Below are positions 1-7,162 of a stretch of DNA of 64,000 nucleotides, piece by piece. The notes below the pieces were generated by a model. The model did not search any database. It worked only from the letters and a program-made list of their open reading frames with translations, and was not told where the DNA came from. Source of the stretch: JAAYFT01 sp041655755 (lineage in GTDB: Bacteria > Bacillota > Clostridia > Tissierellales > Tissierellaceae). Each line of letters begins with the position of its first letter. Within the stretch, counting starts at the first letter, position 1. The stretch is taken from the NCBI GenBank assembly GCA_041655755.1, contig JBBAEY010000003.1, positions 1 to 64,000 on the forward strand, written 5' to 3'. The translations under genes were made by a program, and so were the position numbers.

Positions 1-1
1 A

Positions 2-640
2 TTGAAAGGTGAAATCAAAGAACTAGGCCTTGTAAATTTAAGTTCTATTGAAGAATATAAAAACATGAGGATCAGGCTGGATTTTATTTTAAAACAACAA
101 AATGACTTGATAGAAGCAAAGGATAACCTAATGGAAATAATTAAGGATATGGAAGGAAAAATGAGATTTCAATTCTTAAAGAATTTTAAGGAAATCAATA
201 GTAACTTTAAGGAAATATTTAAGATATTATTTAATGGTGGAAATGCAGAGCTAGTACTTGACGATGATGAAGATGTTTTAAACTCTGGTATTACGATAAA
301 TGCACAACCTCCTGGAAAAAAGCTTCAGAGTCTCAGCCTCCTATCAGGTGGTGAAAAATCCTTAACTGCAGTGACCCTACTCTTTGCAATCTTAAAACTC
401 AAGCCATCACCATTTTGTATACTAGACGAAATTGATGCTGCCCTAGATGAGGCAAATATAAATAGATATACCAATTATTTAAAGAAATCATACAGGGATA
501 CTCAGTTTATAATAATCACCCATAGAAAGACCACTATGGAAATTGCAGATGTTCTATATGGCGTTACTATGGAGGAAGATGGAATATCAAAACTAATTTC
601 TGTAAAATTGAAGGATTATGAAAAGGAAATTGCGAGTTAG
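2..640 (+). CDS. smc: Chromosome partition protein SMC, C-terminal part (5' end outside window)
   Basis: This is the C-terminal end of the SMC condensin ATPase, which folds and segregates the chromosome with ScpA and ScpB. The reading frame is open to the window edge, so the N-terminal half is missing only because of the cut. Visible are the end of a coiled coil (about residues 1-60 of the fragment), the ABC signature around LLSGGEKSLTAVTLLFA (near residue 114) and the Walker B/D-loop segment ILDEIDAALDEANI (near residue 140). Together these form the C-terminal lobe of the ATPase head. It lies 10 nt upstream of ftsY, the usual smc-ftsY-ffh arrangement of Firmicutes. Confidence 0.96.
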   Translation: MKGEIKELGLVNLSSIEEYKNMRIRLDFILKQQNDLIEAKDNLMEIIKDMEGKMRFQFLKNFKEINSNFKEIFKILFNGGNAELVLDDDEDVLNSGITINAQPPGKKLQSLSLLSGGEKSLTAVTLLFAILKLKPSPFCILDEIDAALDEANINRYTNYLKKSYRDTQFIIITHRKTTMEIADVLYGVTMEEDGISKLISVKLKDYEKEIAS

Positions 641-650
641 GAGGCAAGGT

Positions 651-1574
651 ATGACAAAACAAAACTTTTTTGAAAAGCTAATGGGAGGATTAGCAAAAAC
701 TAGAAACGATATATCCAACAAAATTGATGGAATAATAAGGTCCTATAAAAAAATAGATGATGACTTATTTGAAGACCTTGAAGAGGTACTAATCACAGCA
801 GATGTCGGTGCAAGTACTAGCATGGATTTGATAGAGAAAATTAAGACTAGGGTAAGGGAGGAAAAGATTAGGGAGCCCGAAGAGGTCAAGGAGCTATTAA
901 AAGAAGAAATTAGAGAGAAGATGCTGGAATCCACTAATGATAACCAGCTAAATATCAACCCTTCGCCAGCTATTATATTGGTTGTAGGGGTAAACGGCGT
1001 CGGGAAAACCACTACCATAGGTAAATTGGCCCATAGCTTTAAAGAAGAGGGAAAGAAGGTTCTAATAGCTGCGGGAGACACCTTTAGAGCTGCGGCAATA
1101 GAACAATTAGAAGAGTGGGCTAAAAGGGCCCAGGTAGACTTAATATCTCATAAGGAAGGAGCGGACCCTGCTGCGGTTATTTACGACGGAATACAAGCCG
1201 CCAAGGCAAGGAAGTCAGATATACTAATATGCGATACCGCTGGTAGATTACACAACAAATCAAACTTAATGAATGAATTAAACAAGGTATTTAGAGTGAC
1301 AGAGAAGGAATATGGAAATGCCAGCAAAGAAGTATTGCTAGTCTTAGATGCTACTACTGGACAAAATGCCATCAGTCAGGCAAAGGTATTTAAAGAGGTG
1401 GCAAATATTACAGGTATAGCTATTACAAAGCTGGATGGTACGGCAAAGGGTGGTGTAATAATAGCCCTTCAATCAGAGCTTAAGTTGCCAGTAAAATTGG
1501 TTGGCGTCGGCGAGGGAATAGAAGATTTACAGCCTTTTATAGTTGAAGATTTCCTTGAGGCGATTTTCAAATAA
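651..1574 (+). CDS. ftsY: Signal recognition particle receptor FtsY
   Basis: SRP receptor GTPase that docks Ffh-ribosome complexes at the membrane translocon. The 307-residue protein has a short, charged N-terminal region without the long acidic A domain of E. coli, then the NG domain. Visible are the N-domain four-helix region (about 1-95), G1 GVNGVGKTTT near residue 113, the DTFRAAA motif, DTAGR near 195 and TKLDGTAKGG near 259. The ATG at 651 is chosen because GGAGG lies 10 nt upstream and the protein then starts MTKQNFFEKL. An in-frame ATG at 618 would overlap smc and add an unconserved basic tail. Confidence 0.96.
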   Translation: MTKQNFFEKLMGGLAKTRNDISNKIDGIIRSYKKIDDDLFEDLEEVLITADVGASTSMDLIEKIKTRVREEKIREPEEVKELLKEEIREKMLESTNDNQLNINPSPAIILVVGVNGVGKTTTIGKLAHSFKEEGKKVLIAAGDTFRAAAIEQLEEWAKRAQVDLISHKEGADPAAVIYDGIQAAKARKSDILICDTAGRLHNKSNLMNELNKVFRVTEKEYGNASKEVLLVLDATTGQNAISQAKVFKEVANITGIAITKLDGTAKGGVIIALQSELKLPVKLVGVGEGIEDLQPFIVEDFLEAIFK

Positions 1575-1579
1575 AGCTA

Positions 1580-1608
1580 TTGACAAAGATAATAATCTAT
1601 ACTAGAAT
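1580..1608 (+). promoter_or_regulatory. Sigma-A-type promoter for ylxM-ffh
   Basis: TTGACA (1580-1585) matches the -35 consensus exactly. A 17-nt spacer follows, then TAGAAT (1603-1608), one base from TATAAT. It starts 5 nt after the ftsY stop codon and points at ylxM-ffh. The last two -10 bases are also the first bases of a perfect inverted repeat. Confidence 0.75.
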
Positions 1609-1645
1609 AGTACTGTCAAGCTAAAGACTTGACAGTACTATTTTG
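1607..1645 (+). terminator. Perfect 14-bp stem-loop between ftsY and ylxM
   Basis: The arms at 1607-1620 and 1628-1641 are perfectly complementary over 14 bp with a 7-nt loop, followed only by TTTTG. It could be a weak terminator for ftsY transcripts, or an operator or 5'-UTR hairpin for ylxM-ffh, because its left arm overlaps the -10 box and covers the expected start site. The AT-rich stem and short U-tract make strong termination uncertain. Confidence 0.6.
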
Positions 1646-1657
1646 TGGTGATTTTGA

Positions 1658-2038
1658 ATGGAAAAACTAGTTGAAATAGGTATATTGTTTGATTTCTATG
1701 GAAGATTACTGAGTAAAAGGCAGTATTTAGCAGTTGAATTTTATTATGTTCACGATTTGACCCTAGGTGAAATTGGGGAGGAACTAGATATTACCAGGCA
1801 GGGAGTATTTGATACCCTAAAAAGGGCAGAACAAAAGCTTTATAAGTATGAGACTGAGCTAGGGCTTGTTAAAAAGTTCTACGATAGTCATGAAAGCTTA
1901 GAGGAGATAATTATGATTTCAAATGAAATCATGGATTTAGCTAACAAATACGATGTTGATGAAATTTACAATAGATCCCTGAGGGTTAAGGAAATAGGCA
2001 AGAAGATTTTGAACAAAAATAGGGAGGTGATGGAATAA
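1658..2038 (+). CDS. ylxM: YlxM family helix-turn-helix protein, SRP-associated
   Basis: A 126-residue putative DNA- or RNA-binding protein of the YlxM/p13 family, encoded next to ffh in most Firmicutes. In streptococci its homologue binds SRP components and modulates FtsY/Ffh GTPase activity; the same role here is inference. The sequence shows a sigma-70 region-4-like helix-turn-helix at about residues 35-66 (GEIGEELDITRQGVFDTL), then a helical tail. The GTGGTGA ribosome binding site is 8-14 nt upstream. Its stop codon overlaps the ffh start (TAATG), so the two are probably translationally coupled. Confidence 0.9.
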   Translation: MEKLVEIGILFDFYGRLLSKRQYLAVEFYYVHDLTLGEIGEELDITRQGVFDTLKRAEQKLYKYETELGLVKKFYDSHESLEEIIMISNEIMDLANKYDVDEIYNRSLRVKEIGKKILNKNREVME

Positions 2039-3378
2039 TGGTATTTGAATCCCTGTCAGAAAAACTACAAAATGCCTTAAGTAAGTTGAAAGGCAAGGGT
2101 AAACTATCTGAAAAAGATGTAGACTTAGCTATGAGAGAAGTAAGACTGGCCCTATTGGAAGCGGATGTTAATTTCAAGGTGGTAAAGGAGTTCATAAAGA
2201 AAGTTAAGGAAAGATCTATTGGCTCCGAAGTAATGGAAAGTCTAACACCTGGGCAACAAGTTATAAAAATAGTCAATGAAGAACTAACGGATTTAATGGG
2301 CGAGAAGGAGGCAAAAATCAATTTTTCATCTAGCCCACCAACAGTAATTCTCATGTGTGGTTTACAAGGGGCTGGTAAGACTACTACTACAGGGAAATTA
2401 GCCCTGAATCTAAAAAAACAAAACAAGAGACCCCTCTTGGTTGCCTGTGATATTTATAGGCCAGCGGCCATCAAGCAGTTGGAGGTTGTTGGCGAAAGGG
2501 TAGAGATTCCAGTCTTTTCCATGGGCGATAAGGTTAATCCAGTCGATATAGCCAAAGCAGCCCTTGAGCATGGTAAAAAACACGGTAACGATGTAATTAT
2601 AATTGATACTGCGGGAAGGCTTCACATAGATGAAGAGTTGATGATGGAAATCGAAAATATTCACAATGCCGTTAATCCAGAGGAGGTATTGTTGGTTCTG
2701 GACGCTATGACTGGCCAAGATGCTGTAAATGTTGCCGAATCATTTAATGAAAGATTGAGCATAACTGGTGTAGTCCTAACTAAGTTAGATGGGGATGCTA
2801 GGGGTGGGGCTGCCCTATCTCTAAGGTCTGTCACAGACAAACCTATTAAGTTTGTGGGTATGGGCGAGAAGTTAGACCAGTTGGAGGCTTTTCATCCAGA
2901 TAGAATGGCATCGCGAATATTAGGCATGGGAGATGTACTAAGCCTAATAGAGAAAGCTCAGGCAAGTTTTGATGAAAAAAAGGCCATTGAACTAGAAAAG
3001 AAAATCAGAAGCCAACAGTTTTCATTTGATGATTTTTTAGAGCAACTTGAGCAAATGAAATCCCTTGGGCCTCTTGATCAATTCATTGGGATGATACCTG
3101 GTATGAATTCTAAAGCCCTTAAGGGTCTAGATGTAAACGAAAAAGACATAAATAGAATTCAAGCTATTATCCAGTCAATGACTAAAAAGGAGAGGGATAA
3201 TCCTGATTTGATAGATAGCAGTAGAAGAAAGAGGATAGCACTGGGAAGTGGAACTACTGTACAAGATGTAAATAAAATCCTAAAGCAGTTTAAAGAAACA
3301 AAGAAAATGATGAAGAAGTTTACTGATATGGAAAAAACCATGAAGAAAAAAGGGAAATTAGGATTCCCCTTTTTCTAA
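2038..3378 (+). CDS. ffh: Signal recognition particle protein Ffh
   Basis: GTPase subunit of SRP, which binds signal peptides on ribosomes and the SRP RNA. The 446 residues match the family. In order: N domain (1-100), G domain with GLQGAGKTTTTGK near 108, DTAGRLH near 190 and TKLDGDARGG near 248, then a methionine-rich M domain (about 300-446) with the GPLDQFIGMIPGM loop and the RNA-binding segment around SSRRKRIALGSGTT. The ATG shares one base with the ylxM stop. The SRP RNA gene is not in this window. Confidence 0.98.
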   Translation: MVFESLSEKLQNALSKLKGKGKLSEKDVDLAMREVRLALLEADVNFKVVKEFIKKVKERSIGSEVMESLTPGQQVIKIVNEELTDLMGEKEAKINFSSSPPTVILMCGLQGAGKTTTTGKLALNLKKQNKRPLLVACDIYRPAAIKQLEVVGERVEIPVFSMGDKVNPVDIAKAALEHGKKHGNDVIIIDTAGRLHIDEELMMEIENIHNAVNPEEVLLVLDAMTGQDAVNVAESFNERLSITGVVLTKLDGDARGGAALSLRSVTDKPIKFVGMGEKLDQLEAFHPDRMASRILGMGDVLSLIEKAQASFDEKKAIELEKKIRSQQFSFDDFLEQLEQMKSLGPLDQFIGMIPGMNSKALKGLDVNEKDINRIQAIIQSMTKKERDNPDLIDSSRRKRIALGSGTTVQDVNKILKQFKETKKMMKKFTDMEKTMKKKGKLGFPFF

Positions 3379-3408
3379 TAGATATTATTTAGGCTAGGAG
3401 GTGAGAAA

Positions 3409-3666
3409 ATGGCAGTTAAAATTAGACTTAGAAGAATGGGGGCTAAAAAGAGTCCTTTCTATAGAATAGTTGTATCCGACTCTAGATCTCCTAGAGATGG
3501 AAGATTTATCGAGGAAATTGGCTACTACAACCCTTTAACTGAACCAAAAACAGTTAAGGTAGATAATGAAAAGGCTCTTGCTTGGATAAAAAATGGAGCA
3601 AAACCAACTGATACTGTAGATAGATTATTTAGGGAAACTGGTCTATACGAAAAAGAAACTGAGTAA
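3409..3666 (+). CDS. rpsP: 30S ribosomal protein bS16
   Basis: Small-subunit ribosomal protein that stabilises 16S rRNA during 30S assembly. At 85 residues it is normal length. It begins with the family signature MAVKIRLRRMGAKKSPFYRIVV and carries the SRSPRDGRFIEEIGYYNP block. The AGGAGGTGAG ribosome binding site is very strong. It lies 30 nt after ffh and just before khpA-rimM-trmD, the standard ffh-rpsP-rimM-trmD order that groups 30S maturation genes. Confidence 0.98.
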   Translation: MAVKIRLRRMGAKKSPFYRIVVSDSRSPRDGRFIEEIGYYNPLTEPKTVKVDNEKALAWIKNGAKPTDTVDRLFRETGLYEKETE

Positions 3667-3694
3667 CTAAAATAAGTATCTTGGAGGTGCAATT

Positions 3695-3925
3695 ATGGGA
3701 GAATTAGTAGAATTTATTGCGAAATCACTAGTTGAGAATCCAGATGAAGTTGTTGTAAAAGAAATCGAAGGCAGTCAATCTGTCATTATCGAATTAAAGG
3801 TCCATCCCGATGATATGGGGAAAGTAATAGGCAAGCAAGGCAGGATAGCTAAGGCTATTAGGACTGTAGTAAAGGCTGCGGCCATAAAAGACAATAAGAG
3901 GGTAGTAGTTGAAATAATCCAATAG
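3695..3925 (+). CDS. khpA: KH-domain RNA-binding protein KhpA (YlqC)
   Basis: A 76-residue single KH-domain protein that binds RNA and, in other Firmicutes, partners with KhpB/Jag to control cell elongation and mRNA fate. The GXXG loop is GKQG near residue 46, inside GKVIGKQGRIAKAIRT, and the VVVEI beta strand closes the fold. Length and the place between rpsP and rimM match the family. It has a GGAGGTG site 6-12 nt upstream of ATG. Confidence 0.93.
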   Translation: MGELVEFIAKSLVENPDEVVVKEIEGSQSVIIELKVHPDDMGKVIGKQGRIAKAIRTVVKAAAIKDNKRVVVEIIQ

Positions 3926-3962
3926 AGTTGGATATCGTAAAGAAAGAGAAATAGGTGAAGAA

Positions 3963-4463
3963 ATGGAATATACCATCATTGGCAAGATAATTAATAGTCA
4001 TGGTGTCAAGGGTGAAGTAAAGGTATATCCCCTGACAGATGATGTCACTAGATTTAACCATTTAAAAAAAGCCTACGTTGGTGATAGAAAGATTGAACTA
4101 GTGGCTGAATGGGCAAGATATCACAAGAATCTTGTTATCTTAAAATTTAGAGATTATGACGACATCAATAAAATACTTGCATTTAAGGATAATTTTCTAT
4201 ATGTAAGAGATGATGATAGGGTAAATTTACCAGAAAACCATTTTTTCATTTACGATTTGTTAGGTTCTCATGTATACGATATGGATTCCATTTTTATAGG
4301 AAACCTGGTTGATATTTTACAGGGTGCAGCTAATGATGTGTATGTAGTCAGAGATAGGGAAAATAAGGAGCATATGATTCCTGCAGTAAGACAGTTTATT
4401 AAAGATGTGAATATTGCAGAGAAAAAGATAATCATCGATCCCATTGAGGGGATGATAACTTGA
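3963..4463 (+). CDS. rimM: 16S rRNA processing protein RimM
   Basis: Ribosome maturation factor that binds uS19 and assists folding of the 30S head. The 166 residues have the N-terminal beta-barrel (IIGKIINSHGVKGEVKVYPLTDD) and a C-terminal PRC-barrel-like part with the DVYVV...HMIPAV...IDPIEGMI pattern. AGGTGAAG precedes the ATG. The last codons overlap the trmD start by 4 nt (TTGA), which suggests coupled translation of two genes acting on RNA. Confidence 0.95.
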   Translation: MEYTIIGKIINSHGVKGEVKVYPLTDDVTRFNHLKKAYVGDRKIELVAEWARYHKNLVILKFRDYDDINKILAFKDNFLYVRDDDRVNLPENHFFIYDLLGSHVYDMDSIFIGNLVDILQGAANDVYVVRDRENKEHMIPAVRQFIKDVNIAEKKIIIDPIEGMIT

Positions 4464-5200
4464 AAATAGATGTTTTGACCTTATTTCCTGAGTTTTTTCA
4501 AGGATTTTTAGACTGGAGCATTATTGGTAGGGCATATAGAGAGGGAATATTCCATTTTAATAGCATAAATATCAGGGATTTTTCAAAGAATAAGCATAGA
4601 AAAGTAGATGATTATCCTTTTGGTGGTGGTAGGGGTATGGTTATGGGACCAGAAGCTATTTTTCACGCTATTGATAGTGTAAGGGAAGATAATTCGAGGA
4701 CCATCTATCTTTCACCACAGGGTAAGGTTTTTGACCAGAAAATTGCAATTAATCTTTCAAAAGAGGAACATTTGATTTTCTTGTGTGGACATTATGAGGG
4801 CATTGATAATAGAATTATCGAAAATTATATCGATGAAGAGATATCAATTGGAGACTTTGTACTAACAGGTGGTGAAATCCCAGCAATGGCTATTATAGAT
4901 TCCATAGTGAGATTATTGCCAGGTGTACTTCGCTCAAGGGAATCTTTTGTGGATGAATCCCACTTTAGTGGCTTATTGGAATATCCTCAATATACGAGGC
5001 CTAGAGAATTCAAAGGTCATTTAGTGCCTGAAATCCTGTTATCTGGTCATCATGAGAAGATTGATGCCTGGAGAAAACTTGGGGCTTTAAAAAACACATG
5101 GCTGAAAAGACCTGATTTAATTGACGAAAACAAACTAACTAAAGAAGAAATAAATATGCTGAGACAGATAATTGAAGGTGCAGAAAAAGATAAGTTGTAA
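4460..5200 (+). CDS. trmD: tRNA (guanine-N1)-methyltransferase TrmD
   Basis: Methylates G37 of tRNAs using S-adenosylmethionine, which prevents frameshifting. The 246-residue SPOUT enzyme begins MKIDVLTLFPEFF, the canonical N-terminus, and this fixes the TTG start even though it overlaps rimM by 4 nt. Trefoil-knot motifs are intact: YLSPQGKVFDQK, FLCGHYEGIDNRI and IGDFVLTGGEIPAMAIIDS. It also has the GLLEYPQYTRP tRNA-binding stretch. The gene sits between rimM and rplS, as in most bacteria. Confidence 0.97.
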   Translation: MKIDVLTLFPEFFQGFLDWSIIGRAYREGIFHFNSINIRDFSKNKHRKVDDYPFGGGRGMVMGPEAIFHAIDSVREDNSRTIYLSPQGKVFDQKIAINLSKEEHLIFLCGHYEGIDNRIIENYIDEEISIGDFVLTGGEIPAMAIIDSIVRLLPGVLRSRESFVDESHFSGLLEYPQYTRPREFKGHLVPEILLSGHHEKIDAWRKLGALKNTWLKRPDLIDENKLTKEEINMLRQIIEGAEKDKL

Positions 5201-5223
5201 ACATATTTTAGGTATGTTATAAT
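5195..5223 (+). promoter_or_regulatory. Sigma-A-type promoter for rplS
   Basis: TTGTAA (5195-5200) and TATAAT (5218-5223) are separated by exactly 17 nt. The -35 overlaps the trmD stop codon. A transcript would start near 5230 and carry a leader of about 65 nt before the rplS ATG. This allows rplS to be expressed apart from the upstream operon. Confidence 0.7.
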
Positions 5224-5296
5224 ACTTTAGGTATGTGATAAGGGATGGTCCTCTACCTATAAGGTAAGAACATCTATGGAGAAGGGAGGTCTATAC
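5207..5296 (+). promoter_or_regulatory. rplS leader with direct repeat and alternative stems (L19-leader candidate)
   Basis: The sequence TTTAGGTATGTTATAA (5207-5222) recurs with one change at 5226-5241, a period of 19 nt. The first copy covers the -10 box and the second covers the start of the transcript. Downstream, TACCT at 5254-5258 can pair either with AGGTA at 5229-5233 or with AGGTA at 5262-5266, so the two stems exclude each other. Firmicutes are known to have a small L19 leader motif before rplS that is thought to mediate autoregulation. Identity with it is inference from position and shape. Confidence 0.5.
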
Positions 5297-5297
5297 A

Positions 5298-5645
5298 ATG
5301 GATATAATTAAAATATTAGAGGCAGAGCAATTAAGAGACGATTTGCCACAATTTAATGTAGGAGATACTGTACAAGTACACTACAAGGTTGTAGAAGGAA
5401 CTCGTGAAAGAATCCAAGTTTATGAAGGTACTGTAATCAAGATACAGGGTGGCGGTTCAAGAAAGACTTTTACTGTAAGAAGATTGTCTTATGGCGTAGG
5501 AGTAGAAAGAACCTTCCCAATTCATTCTCCAAGGATAGAAAAAATAGTTGTAACTAGAAAAGGTAAAGTAAGAAGAGCTAAACTATATTATCTAAGAGAT
5601 AGACAAGGTAAATCCGCCAAAGTGAAAGAAAAAAGAACTTATTAA
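5298..5645 (+). CDS. rplS: 50S ribosomal protein bL19
   Basis: Large-subunit protein at the subunit interface. The 115 residues are typical. Visible signatures are FNVGDTVQVHYKVVEG, RIQVYEGTVI, the GVGVERTFPIHSPRI motif and the basic C-terminus KVRRAKLYYLRDRQGKSAKVKE. GGGAGGT lies 9-15 nt upstream of ATG. It has its own promoter and leader, and a terminator directly behind it, so a monocistronic rplS mRNA is likely. Confidence 0.98.
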   Translation: MDIIKILEAEQLRDDLPQFNVGDTVQVHYKVVEGTRERIQVYEGTVIKIQGGGSRKTFTVRRLSYGVGVERTFPIHSPRIEKIVVTRKGKVRRAKLYYLRDRQGKSAKVKEKRTY

Positions 5646-5648
5646 TTG

Positions 5649-5677
5649 ATTGGGACTGTATAGTCCCAATTTTATTT
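5649..5677 (+). terminator. Intrinsic terminator after rplS
   Basis: The arms 5649-5657 (ATTGGGACT) and 5662-5670 (AGTCCCAAT) form a perfect 9-bp stem with a 4-nt loop, followed by TTTATTT. It starts 4 nt after the rplS stop codon. Confidence 0.85.
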
Positions 5678-5691
5678 AGGTAGGTGAAGAT

Positions 5692-6543
5692 ATGAATATT
5701 AATTGGTACCCAGGTCATATGAAAAAGACCAAGGAATCCATACAAAGAAACTTGCATCTGGTCGATATAGTTTTTGAGCTATTAGATGCAAGAATACCAT
5801 ACAGTAGCCAAAATCCTATTATAGACGAGATTTTAGGGGATAAACCTAGAATAATAATTTTAAACAAGTCAGATCTAGCTAGTGAGAGAGGCAATAGCCT
5901 GTGGCAAAAGTATTTTGACATGCAGAATAAAAGCTCTGTTTTGATCGATGCTCTGAATAATAAGGGAATTGACAAATTAATGGAACTTTCCTATTTGGTT
6001 ACAGAGGAAAAAAGAGATGCCTATGAAAAGCGCGGTGTAATTAATAGGCCAATTAGGGCGATGATATTGGGCATACCAAATGTGGGTAAGTCTACTCTAA
6101 TCAACAGTCTATCCAGGAGAAAGGGGACTAAGACTGGCAACCGTCCAGGAATTACCAAAACAAATCAGTGGATTAAAACTAGGGGAAAGCTGGAATTGCT
6201 AGATACACCAGGAATTTTGTGGCCTAAATTTGAGGATATGGAAGTTGGTTTAAACTTAGCATTCACAGGAGCTATAAAGGATGAAATATTAGATATAGAG
6301 AGCTTGGCCCTGAAACTAATAGAAAGAATTACGATGAATTTTCCAAATCTTTTAAATAATCGCTACAATGTTGATACAGAGGGAAAGATGTATTTGGATA
6401 TAATGGAGGAAATAGCAGTTAAAAGGGGCTGCCTGATAAAAGGTGGAGAGATTGACTATACAAAAGTAAGCAATATAATATTAGATGAATTTAGAAAAGG
6501 AATAATCGGGAGGGTATCTCTGGAACTTCCCGTGGATAGGTGA
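5692..6543 (+). CDS. rbgA: Ribosome biogenesis GTPase RbgA (YlqF)
   Basis: Circularly permuted GTPase needed for late 50S assembly, including uL16 incorporation. The 283 residues show the permuted motif order: G4 NKSD near 58, then G1 GIPNVGKST near 127, then G3 DTPGILWP near 171. The N-terminus NINWYPGHMKKT is the RbgA signature. A C-terminal ANTAR-like helical domain follows. AGGTAGGTGA precedes ATG. It is followed 6 nt later by rnhB, as in B. subtilis. Confidence 0.96.
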   Translation: MNINWYPGHMKKTKESIQRNLHLVDIVFELLDARIPYSSQNPIIDEILGDKPRIIILNKSDLASERGNSLWQKYFDMQNKSSVLIDALNNKGIDKLMELSYLVTEEKRDAYEKRGVINRPIRAMILGIPNVGKSTLINSLSRRKGTKTGNRPGITKTNQWIKTRGKLELLDTPGILWPKFEDMEVGLNLAFTGAIKDEILDIESLALKLIERITMNFPNLLNNRYNVDTEGKMYLDIMEEIAVKRGCLIKGGEIDYTKVSNIILDEFRKGIIGRVSLELPVDR

Positions 6544-6549
6544 TAGATT

Positions 6550-7152
6550 ATGTTTGATATGGAAGATGAAATATATCACTATGATGCCATTGCATATATT
6601 GATGAAGTAGGTAGAGGGTGCTTGGCTGGCGATGTCTTGGCTTGTGCTATAGTTATGCCCAAAGGAATGCGAATTGAAGGGGTTAAAGACTCAAAAAAAT
6701 TAACTGAAAAAAAACGTGAAGAATTATATGAAAAAATAATTTTAAAATCCATAGCATGGGGTATAGGCAGAGTAGGTCCAAAGACAATAGACAGTATCAA
6801 TATTAAGGAAAGCACAAGGCTGGCAATGAAATTGGCAGTTGAAAACCTAAGAGATAAGGAAGGAAATAAACTGCTAGCAGATTTCCTGATGATTGATGCT
6901 GAGTCAGTAGATTTGGATATTGATCAAAAATCTATTATTAAAGGGGACGAAAGGTCTCATGGTATAGCATGTGCGTCAATTGTTGCCAAGGTTTTTAGGG
7001 ATAGACTGTGTCTTGAATGGGATAAGGAATTTCCTGGTTATAATCTAGGAAAGCATAAGGGTTATGGTACCAAGGAACATAGGAACATAATACAAAATAT
7101 AGGCCCATCCCCTATTCACAGGCTAACATTTTTAAAAAACATATTAAAATAG
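6550..7152 (+). CDS. rnhB: Ribonuclease HII
   Basis: Cleaves the RNA strand of RNA-DNA hybrids and starts removal of misincorporated ribonucleotides. The 200 residues carry the catalytic YIDEVGRGCLAGDV block (DE pair near residue 15), KDSKKLTEKKRE, the acidic MIDAES segment near 115, and SIVAKVFRDR with a C-terminal HKGYGTKEH motif. The usual family text is DEAGRGPLAGPV, so the V, C and D variants here are mild departures away from the catalytic acids. The site AGGTGATAG overlaps the rbgA stop. Confidence 0.95.
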   Translation: MFDMEDEIYHYDAIAYIDEVGRGCLAGDVLACAIVMPKGMRIEGVKDSKKLTEKKREELYEKIILKSIAWGIGRVGPKTIDSINIKESTRLAMKLAVENLRDKEGNKLLADFLMIDAESVDLDIDQKSIIKGDERSHGIACASIVAKVFRDRLCLEWDKEFPGYNLGKHKGYGTKEHRNIIQNIGPSPIHRLTFLKNILK

Positions 7153-7162
7153 ATACTTTAGG

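Noticed and set aside
1575..3408. SRP RNA gene near ftsY/ffh
   Set aside because: Gaps are too short and no conserved SRP RNA hairpin is seen.
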